Source: Diplonema papillatum (Eukaryota; Euglenozoa; Diplonemea; Diplonemida; Diplonemidae). Taken from it: a stretch of DNA of 64,000 nt. Below, piece by piece: positions 37,563 through 51,839 of this stretch. A model generated the notes under the pieces. The model saw nothing but the letters and a program-made list of their open reading frames with translations, made no database searches and was not told where the DNA came from. Location: contig JAPJBO010000198.1 in the NCBI GenBank assembly GCA_030068145.1, positions 229,919 to 293,918 on the forward strand, read 5' to 3'. Position 1 is the first letter of the stretch; every line of letters starts with the position of its first letter. A program made the translations under genes and the position numbers.

Positions 37563-38945
37563 ATGACGATGACGACAACGACGGCGGTGATGGTCCTGCT
37601 GCAGCTGGCCTCGCTGGCGAGGGGGCAGGCCTTCGATTGCGGGGCGCTGCCGGACGGTGCATGCAACGAGAACGAGCTGTGCGTGTGGAGGTCCGCGGGC
37701 GCGGTGTGTGAGAACCGGCGCTGCTCGGCGTCTCCGGTCAACAACCTCGAGTCTCGGTGCGGTATCATCGACGGGTGCAACTACAACCAGATGACGTCGC
37801 ACTGCGTCGACAAGCCGTGCCTCCCCGCGGCGCCGGTCTGCGAAGACGTTGACTCGGAGGCCGAGTGCGTCGTGCAGAGGGACTGCCTGTGGACCCCGGC
37901 CGCGGACGGCAACGGCACGTGCGAGACTCACCCCTGCAAGGCCCACGACGCCAAGAACGTGTGCGAGGGCGCCGGCGCCTGCCGCTGGGAGGCGCTCGAG
38001 GGAGCGTGCGACGCCGACGGAGCCTTCGAGGTCGTCGAGAACCACGGCACGTGCAGGGAAGCGGAGTGCTCGAAGAACGACCGGTGCTCGTGCGACGCGC
38101 AGAAAGGGTGCGTGTTCCACGTCTACTCCAACAAGTGCCTGCCGCGGAAGTATGCGAAATGCCCGTCGATGGACTTCATCGCAGTCGTCGACGGCTCGAA
38201 GTCCTTCGGGTCGATCTTCGGCGCGGGAGGTAACGGATACCGCTCGGTCAACGCACAGCTCAAGGCGTGGGTGGGGCGCCTGCCGCTGTCCGGGCAAGCG
38301 TCCATCGCCGCTAAAGTGGGCACGGGTGTTAACTTCGCCGCCGTGCAGTTCAGCGGGACGCCGGCCATCGACCTCGGGTTCTTGGTGATCCCCGCGCAGC
38401 AGAAAAGCTACGTTTCGCAGATCACCAACGGGCAGCTGTCCGGCAGCGCCGCGGAGCTGGAGGAGGACTTGGACTTCCACAAGGTCAACTTTCTCAACGG
38501 CGGGTCGATGATGTTCAGCGCCCTCGAAAAAGCGGTCGCCGTGTTCAACTCGACGCCTGCAGGGATCCGGCAGAGGGTGTTGGCGGTGTTCACCGACGGT
38601 GAGACGCAGGACGCCGAGTTGTACCCCCCCGTGCTGGCGCAGCTGAGTGACATGGGTGTGAAGGTGTTCGGGGTGCTCGTGCACGACAAGTACACGGCGG
38701 ACACCCCGAACAACCTCGACGCGTGCGTCTCCGCGCCGACGGACGCGCACGTCGCGAAGGTCAGCGTCGACAACGTGGAGCAGGTGCTCGCCGACTTCTG
38801 CAACCCAGCCGGCACTTTCGGCTCGCGGATCGCGGCCCCCGCCGTGCTGCCCGAGTTCTGCGCCGGGCGGACGACTATGGAGGACTGCTACGCCGACACC
38901 GTCTGTAGGTGGTCTGCCGGCCGCTGCACGCAGCGCATGTGCTAA
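37563..38945 (+). CDS. Secreted Cys-rich von Willebrand factor A-domain protein 1
   Basis: 460 residues, single exon. A signal peptide (TAVMVLLQLASLARG) is followed by about 180 residues of Cys-rich modules with C-x(n)-C-x-W patterns (CVVQRDCLW, CEGAGACRW) and a possible N-glycosylation site (NGT). The VWA domain spans about 203-415: MIDAS DGSKS near residue 209, NGGSMM in place of the usual Thr-containing loop, and LAVFTDGETQD. A last Cys module (FCAGRTTMEDCYADTVCRW) ends the protein. VWA domains bind ligands through a metal ion, often in adhesion or matrix, so an extracellular or cell-surface role is likely. It is a paralogue of the protein at 54478. An R8 repeat follows the stop. Confidence 0.88.
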   Translation: MTMTTTTAVMVLLQLASLARGQAFDCGALPDGACNENELCVWRSAGAVCENRRCSASPVNNLESRCGIIDGCNYNQMTSHCVDKPCLPAAPVCEDVDSEAECVVQRDCLWTPAADGNGTCETHPCKAHDAKNVCEGAGACRWEALEGACDADGAFEVVENHGTCREAECSKNDRCSCDAQKGCVFHVYSNKCLPRKYAKCPSMDFIAVVDGSKSFGSIFGAGGNGYRSVNAQLKAWVGRLPLSGQASIAAKVGTGVNFAAVQFSGTPAIDLGFLVIPAQQKSYVSQITNGQLSGSAAELEEDLDFHKVNFLNGGSMMFSALEKAVAVFNSTPAGIRQRVLAVFTDGETQDAELYPPVLAQLSDMGVKVFGVLVHDKYTADTPNNLDACVSAPTDAHVAKVSVDNVEQVLADFCNPAGTFGSRIAAPAVLPEFCAGRTTMEDCYADTVCRWSAGRCTQRMC

Positions 38946-38961
38946 ACCGGAAAAAATGCAT

Positions 38962-39135
38962 TCATGATAGCCAACTACGTGTAAACAAGGGTGTCGCGGG
39001 GAGAAGCCGGCAGCTGCATGCTGATCTGCGTGATCCGTGTACTTAAAAGTTCCCAGAGCTTACCGGCTTTGTATCACGTGGGCGGCCCTGAGCTTACCCC
39101 CCTCAGGTGACACCACTGTATCTTTAGCCATACTT
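38962..39135 (+). repeat. R8 repeat after the first VWA gene
   Basis: CATGATAGCCAACTACGTG, GGCAGCTGCATGCTGATC, GTACTTAAAAG and TCACGTGGGCGGCCCTGAG. The last part is inverted at about 62465-62560; the first part matches the pair at 61985-62256. It starts 17 bp after the stop codon. Confidence 0.72.
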
Positions 39136-39356
39136 CAACGCTCTTCGCACTCTCCGCGGTGTCTGTCACACACCACACACCTACAGCAAGCTTGCTGAGT
39201 CAAGTTGGAATCCTCACGTTTCTGAGCGAGCTTGCTTGAGCCAAGTTGGAATCTTCACGTTTCTGAGCGGACTCCCTCGTATCCACTCGCCAAAAAGCGA
39301 GGTTGGAGGGGTAAACAAACGCAGGCCCCGCCGTTTTGCCCCAGGAGAAAAACAAG

Positions 39357-39605
39357 TACCTACCCCCCGTGCATAAGATGGATAGCCCGACCCCCTTGCT
39401 GAAGATGGAAAACGGGCGAGAATGCCAATCCATCTTAAACATGGGGGTGAGGTACCGTGTAAGGCGACTACACTGTAGTCTACAGTGCCCCCTTGATTAA
39501 GATGGATACCCCCCTTGATTAAGATGGATACCCCCCTTGATTAAGATGGATACCCCCCTTGATTAAGATGGACCCGAATTATTCATCCATCTTATGGGGG
39601 TAGGT
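39357..39605. mobile_element. R6 palindromic MITE-like element
   Basis: Ends are TACCTACCCCC with GCATAAGATGGAT on the left and the inverse (ATCCATCTTAT, GGGGGTAGGTA) on the right. Inside are four copies of a 22-bp unit (CCCCCCTTGATTAAGATGGA) at about 39488-39572 and a further internal inverted end. The shorter relative is at 61771-61868. Confidence 0.7.
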
Positions 39606-41562
<1,957 letters not shown>

Positions 41563-41720
41563 AAGCTGACAGACTCTGCGACTGGCGACTCCAAGTTGCG
41601 GACTGGAAGCTTTGCCTGTTCAAAAAGCGTAATGGCGAACCGAACGGGCAACAGCAAAACAAGCCCCGCCGTGGCCCACTTGTTATGGGATGCTCCGCGA
41701 TGCCCGAATAAAGTCACACC

Positions 41721-41824
41721 CGGGAACATTTCCGGAGTTGGGGCTTGCACTGATAAACGAAGCAACGGACGATCAGCATCAACTGACCAAAGAATGTGCA
41801 ACTGTTGTTCCGGAAATGTTCCCG
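41721..41824. mobile_element. R7 small inverted-repeat element, copy 1
   Basis: 16-bp inverted termini, CGGGAACATTTCCGGA and TCCGGAAATGTTCCCG, with a 72-bp interior. The same interior and ends recur at 50712-50915 with an extra insertion. A half-copy lies near 58415-58460. Confidence 0.72.
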
Positions 41825-42382
41825 TCAGTACAGATGTGCTTTTAATTAAAAGAAAACCCCCCCTCCGAGAGCAATTCGTCGTGTCATAGGGCGCGCAGTC
41901 CATCCCCTGTGGATACCCCCAGCTGTGCCCAGCTCTCGCCAGGATTTTTTTACCTCGGGAAATTCTGAAACTGGGACCACCTCATCAGAGACAACTCCCC
42001 GGGCCATCACACGGGGAAGGCCCCCCTGTGATCAAGTGAATTCATTCACTTTGTTGTGCTTTCTTCCGTAGCAAGTGGGTCGCGTGCCCTCACCGCTCCC
42101 CGAACACATGACCGAACCCGAATACTCCGCTCCCAGTCGCCACATCCTCGAGCCGTCCTCTCAGCCCGTACGTCGACAACCGGCATCATATCTATTGGGA
42201 ATGTGAAGGCATGATTATCGTAGCCTGCTCTACCTCGAGCAGTTTTGATCACAAACGGAGAAGCCTCGCTTCGGGCCGCTCCCCATGGACAGATCCGTTG
42301 CGGTTGACGCGTAAATCGCCCGTCGAAGCTTCGGAACAGGAGCAAAAAAAAAAGCTCATCGAACTAAGTAGTAGCTAGGTTC
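41825..42382. other. No gene recognised
   Basis: Neither strand shows a convincing coding stretch. Open frames here are short and compositionally ordinary. Confidence 0.4.
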
Positions 42383-42487
42383 TTTGATTTGGGAAATCGG
42401 TAGCCACTTGACCCGTAGGCCCCCTGTGTGGCCCTGCAGTATCCGTCGAACGCGTGAACTCCCGTGCAGCAGGCTCTCCCCGGTACA
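42383..42487 (+). repeat. R1 repeat, internal fragment
   Basis: TTTGGGAAATCGGTAGCCAC to CCCGGTACAC, diverged from the other copies. Bases 42488-43217 contain no supported gene. Confidence 0.65.
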
Positions 42488-43217
42488 CCTGTGTTCGTTG
42501 GAGGTGTCGCTGCTCACCAGCTGAGTATAGACGGCTACCAACGGGACTACTGCAGCTATGGGCGTCCTAAGAATTACGCGCGGTTTGCGCTCAGATGAGA
42601 TGAAGGTGGGTTCAATGAAGTAACCCCTCTGCTCACGCCCATTTAAAGTATGAGAATATTTCGAGGAAGTGATTTCCCCAATGCCTCTAATCATTCGCTT
42701 TACTTGGCATAACTCCTGATTTGGTTCTAGCTATCCTGAGGGAAACGTCATGGTCCGATGGGTCTTTCGCCCCTATACTCAGCTTTGACGAGCGATTGGC
42801 ACGGCAACACCGGGGCAGTTGTTTCAGAACCAACAAGTGGCACATCATGGGGTTGCATGTATTTTAACGCATGCGATGATCTCCAGTCGAATATTGCTAC
42901 ATACCACAGTAACATGTCAGACATGGCAAATCAGCATCAACCGATCAATGCACGGCGAAAATGATGCACCCTGATGTGTGTCCGTTCGGAGAAGAAACCC
43001 TTCGCATCATTTTATGCGCGGCAAACAAAACGAACCTTGAGCAGGAAAACCAGTCGCGCCGCGCGGCTGTACTCCGGGCACAATACTTCAACAGCGCAAG
43101 CTTGTGTGGTGGTTGGGAAGTTGTAGGTTGGCTTCCCTAGAAAAAGGGCGGCCCCTGCACCCGCCCGTAAAAAGGTCCCTCGCCGCCGGACAAGAAGAAA
43201 AGAAGAAAAGAAAAAGG

Positions 43218-43460
43218 CCGCTCCTGGTCCAGGAACGTGACGGTCAAACACAGCTTGCAAAGCTTGAGTCGGAGGCAGCACAGTGCTACAACCCCGTCAT
43301 CTCTGCCCTCCGTCTGACCGTCTCGACGAGCTTGTGGTCAGCACGCCTTGATGCTTTAGTTTGGGAAATCGGTAGCCACTTGACCCGAAGGCCCGTGGCT
43401 CTGCAGTGCCGCCGAACACGTGAAGCTTGGCTCCCGTGTAGCAGGCTTTCCCTGGTACCT
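43218..43460 (+). repeat. R1 repeat, near full length with internal deletion
   Basis: GGCCGCTCCTGGTCCAGG to CCCTGGTACC, lacking the CAAGCGCCAAGCCC segment and preceded by an A-rich leader. Confidence 0.78.
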
Positions 43461-44823
43461 TACCCGCCGGACAAAAAAAAACGAAAAAATAAGGATTAAC
43501 GGCAAGGCAAAACAAAACCAACAACAACAACAGCAACAAAACGACAAAAAAGCAACGGCAAGACTTTTAGACTGGTTCATTTTACCTCTGGGTTGTGTCT
43601 GCCTCGCTCGACCGAACCCCATCGAATGGGTGACAGAACAGCGCGTCGAACACCGGTGGATCGTTCGGAAGCCAGTGTGTATTTTGAATGCTTTCGCGCA
43701 CTACTGCGAAAATACTCGCCGGTGACAGTTAGTAGTGGATATGGGGAGGTGACCCATACACACCGACCAGCCCTAGGGCTAGGAGGTGGTGGTTACTCCC
43801 GTCCACTAACTAAGGACTTACATCCCGTCCCTGGGGTGGTGTTCACCATAGCGGCTTGTGGATAATGATATTATGGCACGGAACCATGGACCCTTACACA
43901 TCGGCCATATTACCAGTGCCACCTAGGGCTACGGTGCCTGAGGAGGTGGTATCGGGGTGTCACTCTTCTGGCTGTATACAATGATTCAAGAAACGTTTTG
44001 TTTGCCGAAAAACAAAGCATACGGAAGGTTTTGTGGTGACTCCTCCCTGTCTGTTCAAATCATGTGTTGCCAACTGTTGGTGCACGGGGCCGCCAGGCAG
44101 GCACACATGAAAACGACGACGGACAAACATGGTACATGCGAGTGTAGGGAGTTGTGGAACATGTCCTCCCTTCCTGCTTTATCGCCGTGTCTCGTTTCTT
44201 CGAGGTTGCTGCCGATGCGAAGTCGACCGTGGTTCGACGTGCTGTTCACACCCCTACAACTACAACGACCCCCCCTACACCCACCCGGAGCACAAACCCT
44301 GGTTCACCCCGAAAAGACCGTCCAGTACCGAAAACTAAAAACTATAGCTCCAAAAAAATCTGCGGCAATCGTCTGTGACGGATTGCGGTGAACTACCTCA
44401 TCGTACACACCTTTTTTTTTGCGGCGTTTTTGGAGGAGGGTACACAAAAAACTTGAACTCTAAAAAAAATGTCGGTTTCGCCATCTTTGCGAATCCTTTG
44501 TTGCATCGTGCGCTGAAGGCGGCACTTGGTGAGTTATGAACAGTGACCCTCGCATGGTCTGCCTCCATCTACATAGGCACGCTAATCGATGCATTTTTTA
44601 GATGGAGATGGGGTGAACTCAGGTTAAACGTGTAGGGCTTTCACTGATAGCAAAAAAAGAGAAGAAAAAGGAAGCCCTTTCTTATTTTTCTACTTCATAG
44701 TCCAGTTGTGATATGCACGGGACTGTTGTAGGAAGTAATCGAGGCAGAAGGAAGGAACTGTGCCAAACCCCTCGTGCTCATTGGCATGCCATGAGTTGAC
44801 TTGACACCCCAAGACCCTGTAGC
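43461..44823. other. No gene recognised
   Basis: A CAA-rich patch lies at 43518-43560. Otherwise this is anonymous DNA with short unconvincing frames. Confidence 0.4.
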
Positions 44824-45960
44824 CGTGAGGGTGAGCCGGTCCACCCCCGCCTGATAGACTGTGATAGACTATGCTTGCCTGTGATAGCTTGCGATTGACT
44901 GTTGGAGCTATTTCTCTTCGCTGCCAGCAGCGTTGCTATTGGGCAATTCGCACACCTGCTGCCATCCTTTACATGTGGTAGCCGATTGTCAGGCTCCCTC
45001 TCCGGAATCAACCCCCAATTCGGTAGTGCACTACACTACCGCCAAATGCTGATAGGGCAGAAGCTCTTGCGGGCTTGCGCCGACTTGAAATTGTGCGCTA
45101 TCAGATCTGATAGACTGCGATAATTGAACAGCAGCAGGCAGTTCGATGCACTGCCAGGGGATAGGGGTGGACGGACTCAGTGAGGGGGGCTGAGAGAAAT
45201 CAGTGCAGTGTCTTCGAAAATGAGCGCAGGCGGCTCCTCCTGCGTATTCCCCCCTTTCCGTTCCTTCCCGGTCTTTCAAGACCCTCTCATCTGTCACCGG
45301 GCAGTGTTGGGCCGACCTGCCACATTCATCTCTCTCCCTGGTCTGTGCACTGTGTTCGGCGAACCATTTTCGACCGGACGCATTCAAAACACGACGAGCA
45401 TTACTGCAATAGTGAGCCGATTTGCCTACCTCTCCTGAACGCGACCCGAGCTCGATGATTATGCAGATGAGCGCCACAGATTCTTTGCATTCTAACCAAA
45501 AAATATTACGCGGTCATTGCACTCGGTTGCGCGGCGATTACTCGAATACGCCCAATCTTTCACTCGAGCGCGCTCTACTAAACCGCGAAGATGCAGATTA
45601 TCGCCACGGATGGTTCGCATTCCAAATTACAAGCCTCGACCACGTTCGATCGGGAACGGGGTGAATTGATTCAAAAAAGTTGGGGGATGAGGAAAAACCA
45701 GCGTAAAATTCAGAAGGGAAACACTTCCGGATCGAAGAACTCTTTATGCGCGCCTTGTGCTCCCTTCAATGTAGGTAAGTAAGCCGATCCATCCCCTCCT
45801 GAAAGACTGTGATAGACAGAAGAATGCAGCTCCAGGCAATTCTATGCAGCTCTAGGGGACAGGGATAGACCTGATAGACTGTGGTGGACCTCGATTCGCT
45901 ACAATGAACAGCGGCAGGCAATTCGATGCAGTTCCAGGAGATAGGGATGGACCGGCTTAC
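44824..45960 (+). repeat. R4 repeat cluster
   Basis: R4-like stretches at 44824-44905, 45125-45178 and 45779-45960 share GTGAGCCGGTCCACCCCC, GATAGACTGTGATAGAC and GGCAATTCGATGCAGTTCC. No coding sequence was found between them. Confidence 0.65.
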
Positions 45961-46291
45961 GGAAGGGAAGTCGGCAAACTGGATCCGTAACTTCGGGAAA
46001 AGGATTGGCTCTGAGGACACATGCGGGATTGTCACGCGCGGGTTCAGGTCTGGGCTCTGATTGAAGGTGCTGCGAGTGGCGCTCTCGGGTGCTACCCGCG
46101 GCTCCTGATTTCTTCCAGGCCTTCTTTGCATGTTGTGCCCGCAATGAAGTGTCAGCTTGGAACAGTTACGGTGCAAAAAATGTACTATCAAAAGTAATTC
46201 GTACGGCCCACCATTTGTTTGAATTGTTTGAAGAAGGAAACGTGCGCCCCGCAAGCATCGAATACCGGTTTAAAAAGCAGGGGTTTTTTAC

Positions 46292-46586
46292 ATAAGCGCC
46301 AGCTTGAAAGGAAATGCTCGACGATGCTGCCCGACAAAGAACAGAAGGGATCCCAAGTGCTGTACCTACCGAACCACGTGTTGAACGGACGTGAGGTCAT
46401 GCGGGTCTACCCCTACACGACAAATCACACAAACACAACAGGTCAAAGTCCTGAGTGAGAAATCAACACACGGTGGTTGGTGTAAGCGAAGAACAAATCA
46501 GATTGTGTTTGTATTGTATTTGCCCCTTACCTTTATATTTCCCCCCTTCCATTCGGAGTCGAAGCAGCTACGTCGAGTATTTCCAA
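46292..46586 (+). repeat. R3 dispersed repeat, full length
   Basis: From CATAAGCGCCAGCTTGAAAG to AGCTACGTCGAGTATTT. This is the clearest copy, about 295 bp. It lacks internal tandem expansion. Confidence 0.82.
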
Positions 46587-48575
46587 CCGGCAATAGAAAA
46601 AAGTGAGGTCTGAAGCCGCACCCTTGCGCCCGTGAGAGGGTGGCGCTGCAATTTATTGCACCTAACCCCCGGCAAGGGGCCAGGCTGTCGTTGCGCGGGG
46701 AGGGGGAAAATAAAAAAGAGTCATGGCGCCTTTGCGAGTAATCTCTTCATCGGGATGAAAGCACTTACGCGTACACCGGGTCGACCACCGACGTTGCGTT
46801 TTTTTTTTTTGTTTTGTTTTCGCGAAAAATACTCGTTTGTCCTAAAAGCCCCGGTTAGCGTAGGGGTACGGTGTTGAGAGGGGGGGCGGGTGTTTTTCTT
46901 GTGTTAAGAGCAGAGGGTCCTAACTCCGGTGGTTTAGTTTCCTCACCCATTTGCGTGGCTAAAACTAACTAAAATGCAGCATTGTTAACGCAAAAAAAAA
47001 CACCCTTTTTGTTTGTGCGCACTAGCGGAACTCACCTGCTTTGGCAAGTTTCACGTAGTACGCTGCCAACCACTATTTTTTAGTACCAGCCAATTTGCCA
47101 CCTGAACCCACGTCCAAGATTTTGAGCTCAGGGCAGCGCGGTTAACGAAAACCTCTGGGATTCCTTTGTTCTTTTCCCCTACTAGCTACTCTCGCGGTGT
47201 ACGGTTTTAGTAAAAGTTAATAGTTTGCAGCGTTACTATGCACCTAAAGCAGGTGAGCTCCGCACAAACAACATACAGCGCCGTTCCTGGTTGACAGGGT
47301 TAGTGTTCATGGATTAGCACGAGTTAAAAAAAAAAAAAAAACAAAAAAGATAAAAGAAAGGGGAAAAAGCGCAAATCGGGCAAAAAAAAATAACCGCCGC
47401 CCCGCGGCGACTGCTGGCTTTTCACTGGTATGCGTTGGCAGATCGCTTTCCGGCACACCCACCTATTTTCTTGTTTTTACTGTTGAAAACGCACCTGCTT
47501 AGTGGCAAATACTCGAGGTGGCGCGCCAGTTGCAAGTCACGAAGGAGGCAGCGGAGGAAAATCTGGGGTTGGGCGTCAGCATGCATTGTCCGCACATTGC
47601 CGGACATTGATTCGCCGATCGCCCGTTTATTGCTAGTAATCACGAGTTGCAAAAGACGGAACTGTGTCGGTTTATTTCACGATAACACATGCGATCTGAG
47701 GGTTTCACACGAAACACAGGGTTTTCTGGGGCGTACAAGCGTGCGAACAAAAAGAGTACTTTTCCGATTTAGCCTCCGTCGACTTCCCAGCCCTCAAAAG
47801 CTAGAGTTAACGAGGGTGTGCCTGGCGCCTTAAGAGCGGGCATGCTAACCAAAACCGCGTGTAAATCCACACCCGAAATGGGACACCCGCTTTTTTAGCT
47901 CCAGCTTGAGCTGGCGTCTCAGCGTCCATGTCCCTAACCTGTGCCTCGCTGCAACGACTGGTTTCTATCTTCTCTCGAGCTTTTGGCTTCACAGTTGGCT
48001 TGGAAGAGGGGATGGAGAATATCCGCCAGAAAGGCTAGTAAGAATTCGTCGTTGCACGCGGGTCCCGGCCTGCCGAAAGTTAGGGCCAAGTATGCTTCTC
48101 AGGCGGGACTTCACCGTGGAGGCACTGGGGCGGCTCCTCCGATTATATTTGCTGAAACTGCGCAAGCGTGCGAAGCATCCCAAAAAAAAAAAGAAGAAAC
48201 ACAAAACACAAAAAGAAAAGTTAAGCAGCCAGCCGGAAAATATTATCTTACCGGCTGAGCGGAACAAAAACCCGGATACCGCTAAGTAAGCGCGTTCCGC
48301 GCTACTGACGCGACCCCTACCCTGCCCCCAAAAAAAAAGTAATGTCGTTTTTAGTACCAACAATCTTGCGGGTTGCCCTACAATGTATTGTGAAGGCTAA
48401 AAGGACGAAGGCAGCGTGCTCCAGCATGCACGAACAAAGCGAAGCGCCTGTCGTTTTGAGACCAGTATGCCTCAAACGAGACCTTTCTCTGCTCTAACCA
48501 ACCAACAAAACCACGCACTTCTTCCTCTCTCCCCCCTACGTTGAAGGCACCGTCAGGTGGCAGCAATGAATCTAT
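46587..48575. other. Intergenic DNA without a supported gene
   Basis: A diverged R2-like stretch lies at about 47489-47590 (GCACCTGCTTAGTGGCAAAT). The rest is AT-homopolymer-rich with no coding signal. Confidence 0.4.
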
Positions 48576-48650
48576 CTGTAGTGGGGCGACCGGATACTCC
48601 TCGGAGAGATGGTCCCTGCACTCTAACTCGTCTCTCTCTCTCTCTGAATC
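48576..48650 (+). repeat. Relative of the retroelement's left flank, without insertion
   Basis: GATGGTCCCTGCACTCTAAC followed by a CT tract of only about 16 bases and unrelated sequence. It matches 25618-25660 left of the split-repeat element, showing that this dispersed sequence also exists without the element. Confidence 0.7.
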
Positions 48651-48810
48651 TTTCATCCTACACGCGCAACCAAAAAAGAATTCTTCCTCACGCTCACTCA
48701 ACGAACATTTCCGGGGCTGCTTGCGCGCACCGAGGAAACATAATCAAACTTTAATTACGCGTGTGCACGCCGTCAGCGGACGGCTCGGAAGTATCCAGGA
48801 CACGCACCGT

Positions 48811-49200
48811 TCGCATTGGAAAAGGAAGCCTGTTGTGCACGGGAGGTATTTGCCATCGTTGCCACTCTCAACGACAGAACAAAAACTCCTGAGGGTTGTA
48901 TTGTACCCACCACCAGGCAACATGAGCTGGATTTAGACCCACAGCAATACGGCAACGGGTGCTTCCAGCTCGAAGGCGGTAATTGTTAGCTGTTGCGCAG
49001 AGACCCTTTCGCATTGGAAAAGGAAGCCTGTTGTGCACGGGAGGTATTTGCCATCGTTGCCACTCTCAACGACAGAACAAAAACTCCTGAGGGTTGTATT
49101 GTACCCACCACCAGGCAACATGAGCTGGATTTAGACCCACAGCAATACGGAAACGGGTGCTTCCAGCTCGAAGGCGGTGATTTTAGCTGTTGCGCAGAGA
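48811..49200 (+). repeat. 198-bp tandem duplication
   Basis: Two near-identical copies beginning TCGCATTGGAAAAGGAAGCC, at 48811 and 49009. Differences are a few single bases. No coding function is evident. Confidence 0.92.
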
Positions 49201-49284
49201 TAGACTACACCTCAGGTTCTACAACTCGTGTTACTGGATGGGGTGGCAAGCTCTCCGTCGGCAGGGGGTTTCCTTGGCGTTTTA

Positions 49285-49535
49285 CATAAGCGCCAGCTTG
49301 ACAGGATATGCTCGACGATGCTGCCTGACAAAGAACAGAAGGGATCCCAAGTGCTGTAACTACCGAACCACGTGTTGAACGGACGTGAGGTCATGCGGGT
49401 CTACCCATACACGTCAAATCACACAAACATGGTGTAAGCGAAGAACAAATCAGATTGTGTTTGTATTGCATTTGCCCCTTACCTCTATATTTCCTCCCTT
49501 CCATTCGGAGTCGAGGCAGCAACGTCGAGTATGTT
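49285..49535 (+). repeat. R3 dispersed repeat with internal deletion
   Basis: Same ends as 46292 but missing the AACACAACAGGTCAAAGTCC segment. It is followed directly by R2. Confidence 0.8.
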
Positions 49536-49542
49536 TTTGTTG

Positions 49543-49765
49543 CATAGGCACCTGCCTTTGTAGGGAAATACTTGAGGAGGCTCGCCAGTTGCGAAATATC
49601 AAAAGGAGGTACATGTGCTGTAGCCCACACGAAACACAGGTAAATCTGGGTTCAGTTCACGGGCGCATAGGCGTTCAACAAACAAGACCTACTTTTGTGG
49701 TTGTATTGTTTCTTCCCCTCCACCCTCCTTCGAAGTAGGCACAGGGAAGCTCCTCGAGTATTTTT
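49543..49765 (+). repeat. R2 dispersed repeat
   Basis: GCACCTGCCTTTGTAGGG through GAGTATTTTTG. R3 and R2 share the terminal TCGAGTATTT, so they may be subfamilies of one element type. Confidence 0.78.
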
Positions 49766-49903
49766 GTGTGAATATGCTCCTGCGTTGTAAAAATCAGTCC
49801 TTGCCTTTGAAGTGAGAACCTCACGAGACTAGACGATTTTTGACAACAGCCGTCACTGTGCCGTGGTCGGCGAGTCACGCGAGATGGTGTGTATTTTCCC
49901 CCC

Positions 49904-49934
<31 letters not shown>

Positions 49935-50084
49935 CCGCCCTTGTGCTCTCTCCCGCCCGAACAATGCGGAACACACATTTTGGCGGCATCGTATCTCCAG
50001 GAGAAAACGCTCGCGCAACACATGTGCACAGCGAGCTCCAGCACCGCATGGGAGTACAACTGCGCGTGTGAATCCAGTGTGGTC

Positions 50085-50335
50085 CACCTGTTTTTGCGGG
50101 GTGTCCACTGAACTTTTCCCACCGGATTTGCGGGGTGTGGCACACAGAGCATAACGCTCCACGTGGGAACGTGTGGATTTCCGCACGTTAACGTCTTTTG
50201 GATTATTTTCCCCCACGCGTGCTTCCACGTGTGGATCCACAGGTACCACGTGGACACTTTGACCGCGCAGTCAACTCCCCCAACCCGGTACTGGAGCACG
50301 CTGTGTGCGGGCTGTGGGGATGGCCTGGCCGAGAA
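50085..50335 (+). repeat. R9 degenerate repeat
   Basis: GGATTTGCGGGGTGTGGCAC and ACACTTTGACCGCGCAGTC, matched at about 60955-61145 inside the R5 element. The adjoining open frame to about 50564 is not convincingly coding. Confidence 0.55.
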
Positions 50336-50711
50336 GGGTTTTGCAAACTTGGTCGAAGACATCACCGAAGTCCCTCCCTGCCAATTCAAAACGCGAACGG
50401 CGGGATCCGTGGCGACGACGAAGCCTTCCACAGCGGGGTGTTGCCGTTTGCGCGCAGCCAGACCCATTAAATTCATTCCCCCCCACCCCAGGGCCGTTGC
50501 GGTGTTGGCGTGCAAAGTTGCACGTCAAAGCTGGGAGATAGGGGCGCAATATGGGCCGTCCTGAAGGTTTCCTTCGGGACAGCCGAATACCAATGCACTT
50601 TGTGCATTTTAAACCAGCATGCATGAGAACGCTGCGCTAAGATATCCGGTTGGGTATTCGTTCTGTTTCAGGGCAAATAAAAGCAATATGACACACAGGA
50701 ACACAAAACAA

Positions 50712-50915
50712 GGAACATTTCCGGAGTTGGGGCTTGCACTGATAAACGAAGCAACGGACGATCAGCATCAACTGATCAAAGGTGATAAAAATGGTAAGGC
50801 AACAGTTTTTTGTTCTTCGCGTGTACAGGGTATAGACCTCTCTGGGGGGGGGGGTTTTCCCGTATTAGCCTTCATTTTCTCTTTCATGTGCAACCGTTGT
50901 TCCGGAAATGTTCCC
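50712..50915. mobile_element. R7 small inverted-repeat element, copy 2
   Basis: Ends GGAACATTTCCGGA and TCCGGAAATGTTCC. The left interior is almost identical to 41737-41790. A middle insertion of about 100 bp is absent from copy 1. Confidence 0.72.
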
Positions 50916-51486
50916 GTCAGTACAGATGTACTATTAAAAAAAGAAACGAGAACTTCGCAACTAGCTACAAACTCCCGCCCACCCCACAACCTCTTTCTTA
51001 CTCTTCCTCTCAGTTTTCTGCAGACATTTTCCATATCTCCCACTCACTTACTATCCAATAAAACGCCCATTATCCCCTTTTTCTTCAAATAAGCAACCCT
51101 TCGTAAGAAGAATACTCTGGGTACCAGCCAAGCGTGAAGGAATGATTGCCGCAGGTCCCGCAAGAAAGGTCTGGGCCGGCAAGCCCTGGCCTAGTAGGAG
51201 GAGGGAAACCTGGGTCTGCTGGTGATGCACATCGTAGAGATGGTAGCTTGCCGATGTCTCATCAACACGAAAAAATGGCAGCAAAACGCAGTACTAATCA
51301 AGCACGGGCGGCATCTCCAGAGTATTCGCTTCCGTCGCACCGTTCCCCACAAACCCACTACACTGAAAGGACTGAGGTGATAACAAAAGAACAACACAGC
51401 TGTCCCCCAACCGTGTTTTCGCCCCTCTTTTATTGCCCGCGCCGTCAACGGCTGCAAAAGAAAGAGGCCTGGCCTCGCCTCGATCC

Positions 51487-51763
51487 TCTCGAGGGTGGCG
51501 GTGTGTTGCACCGCTCCTCGTGCGGAAATCATCCGCGACTTGAACAGTGCCGATGGAATCCCCTGCGTTCGACCGTCCTCTCGAGGGTGGCGGTGTGTTG
51601 CACCGCTCCTCGTGCGGAAATCATCCGCGACTTGAACAGCGTCGATGGAATCCCCCTGCGTTCGACCGTCCTCTCGAGGGTGGCGGTGTGTTGCACCGCT
51701 CCTCGTGCGGAAATCATCCGCGACTTGAACAGTGCCGATGGAATCCCCCTGCGTTCGACCGTG
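51487..51763 (+). repeat. 92-bp tandem repeat, three copies
   Basis: Unit CTCGAGGGTGGCGGTGTGTT ... GATGGAATCCCCTGCGTTCG. The copies differ by single bases and a one-base indel. Confidence 0.93.
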
Positions 51764-51839
51764 GTGGGCCTCGCGGGTACACCGCGAAGGTTCTCCGTGG
51801 CGATGGTCTGTACTAGTCACTCAGGTTGCTACCGGCTCG

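Noticed and set aside
50163..50564. Cys-containing ORF that looked weakly coding
   Set aside because: Its first half is the R9 repeat and no family or splice partner supports the rest.
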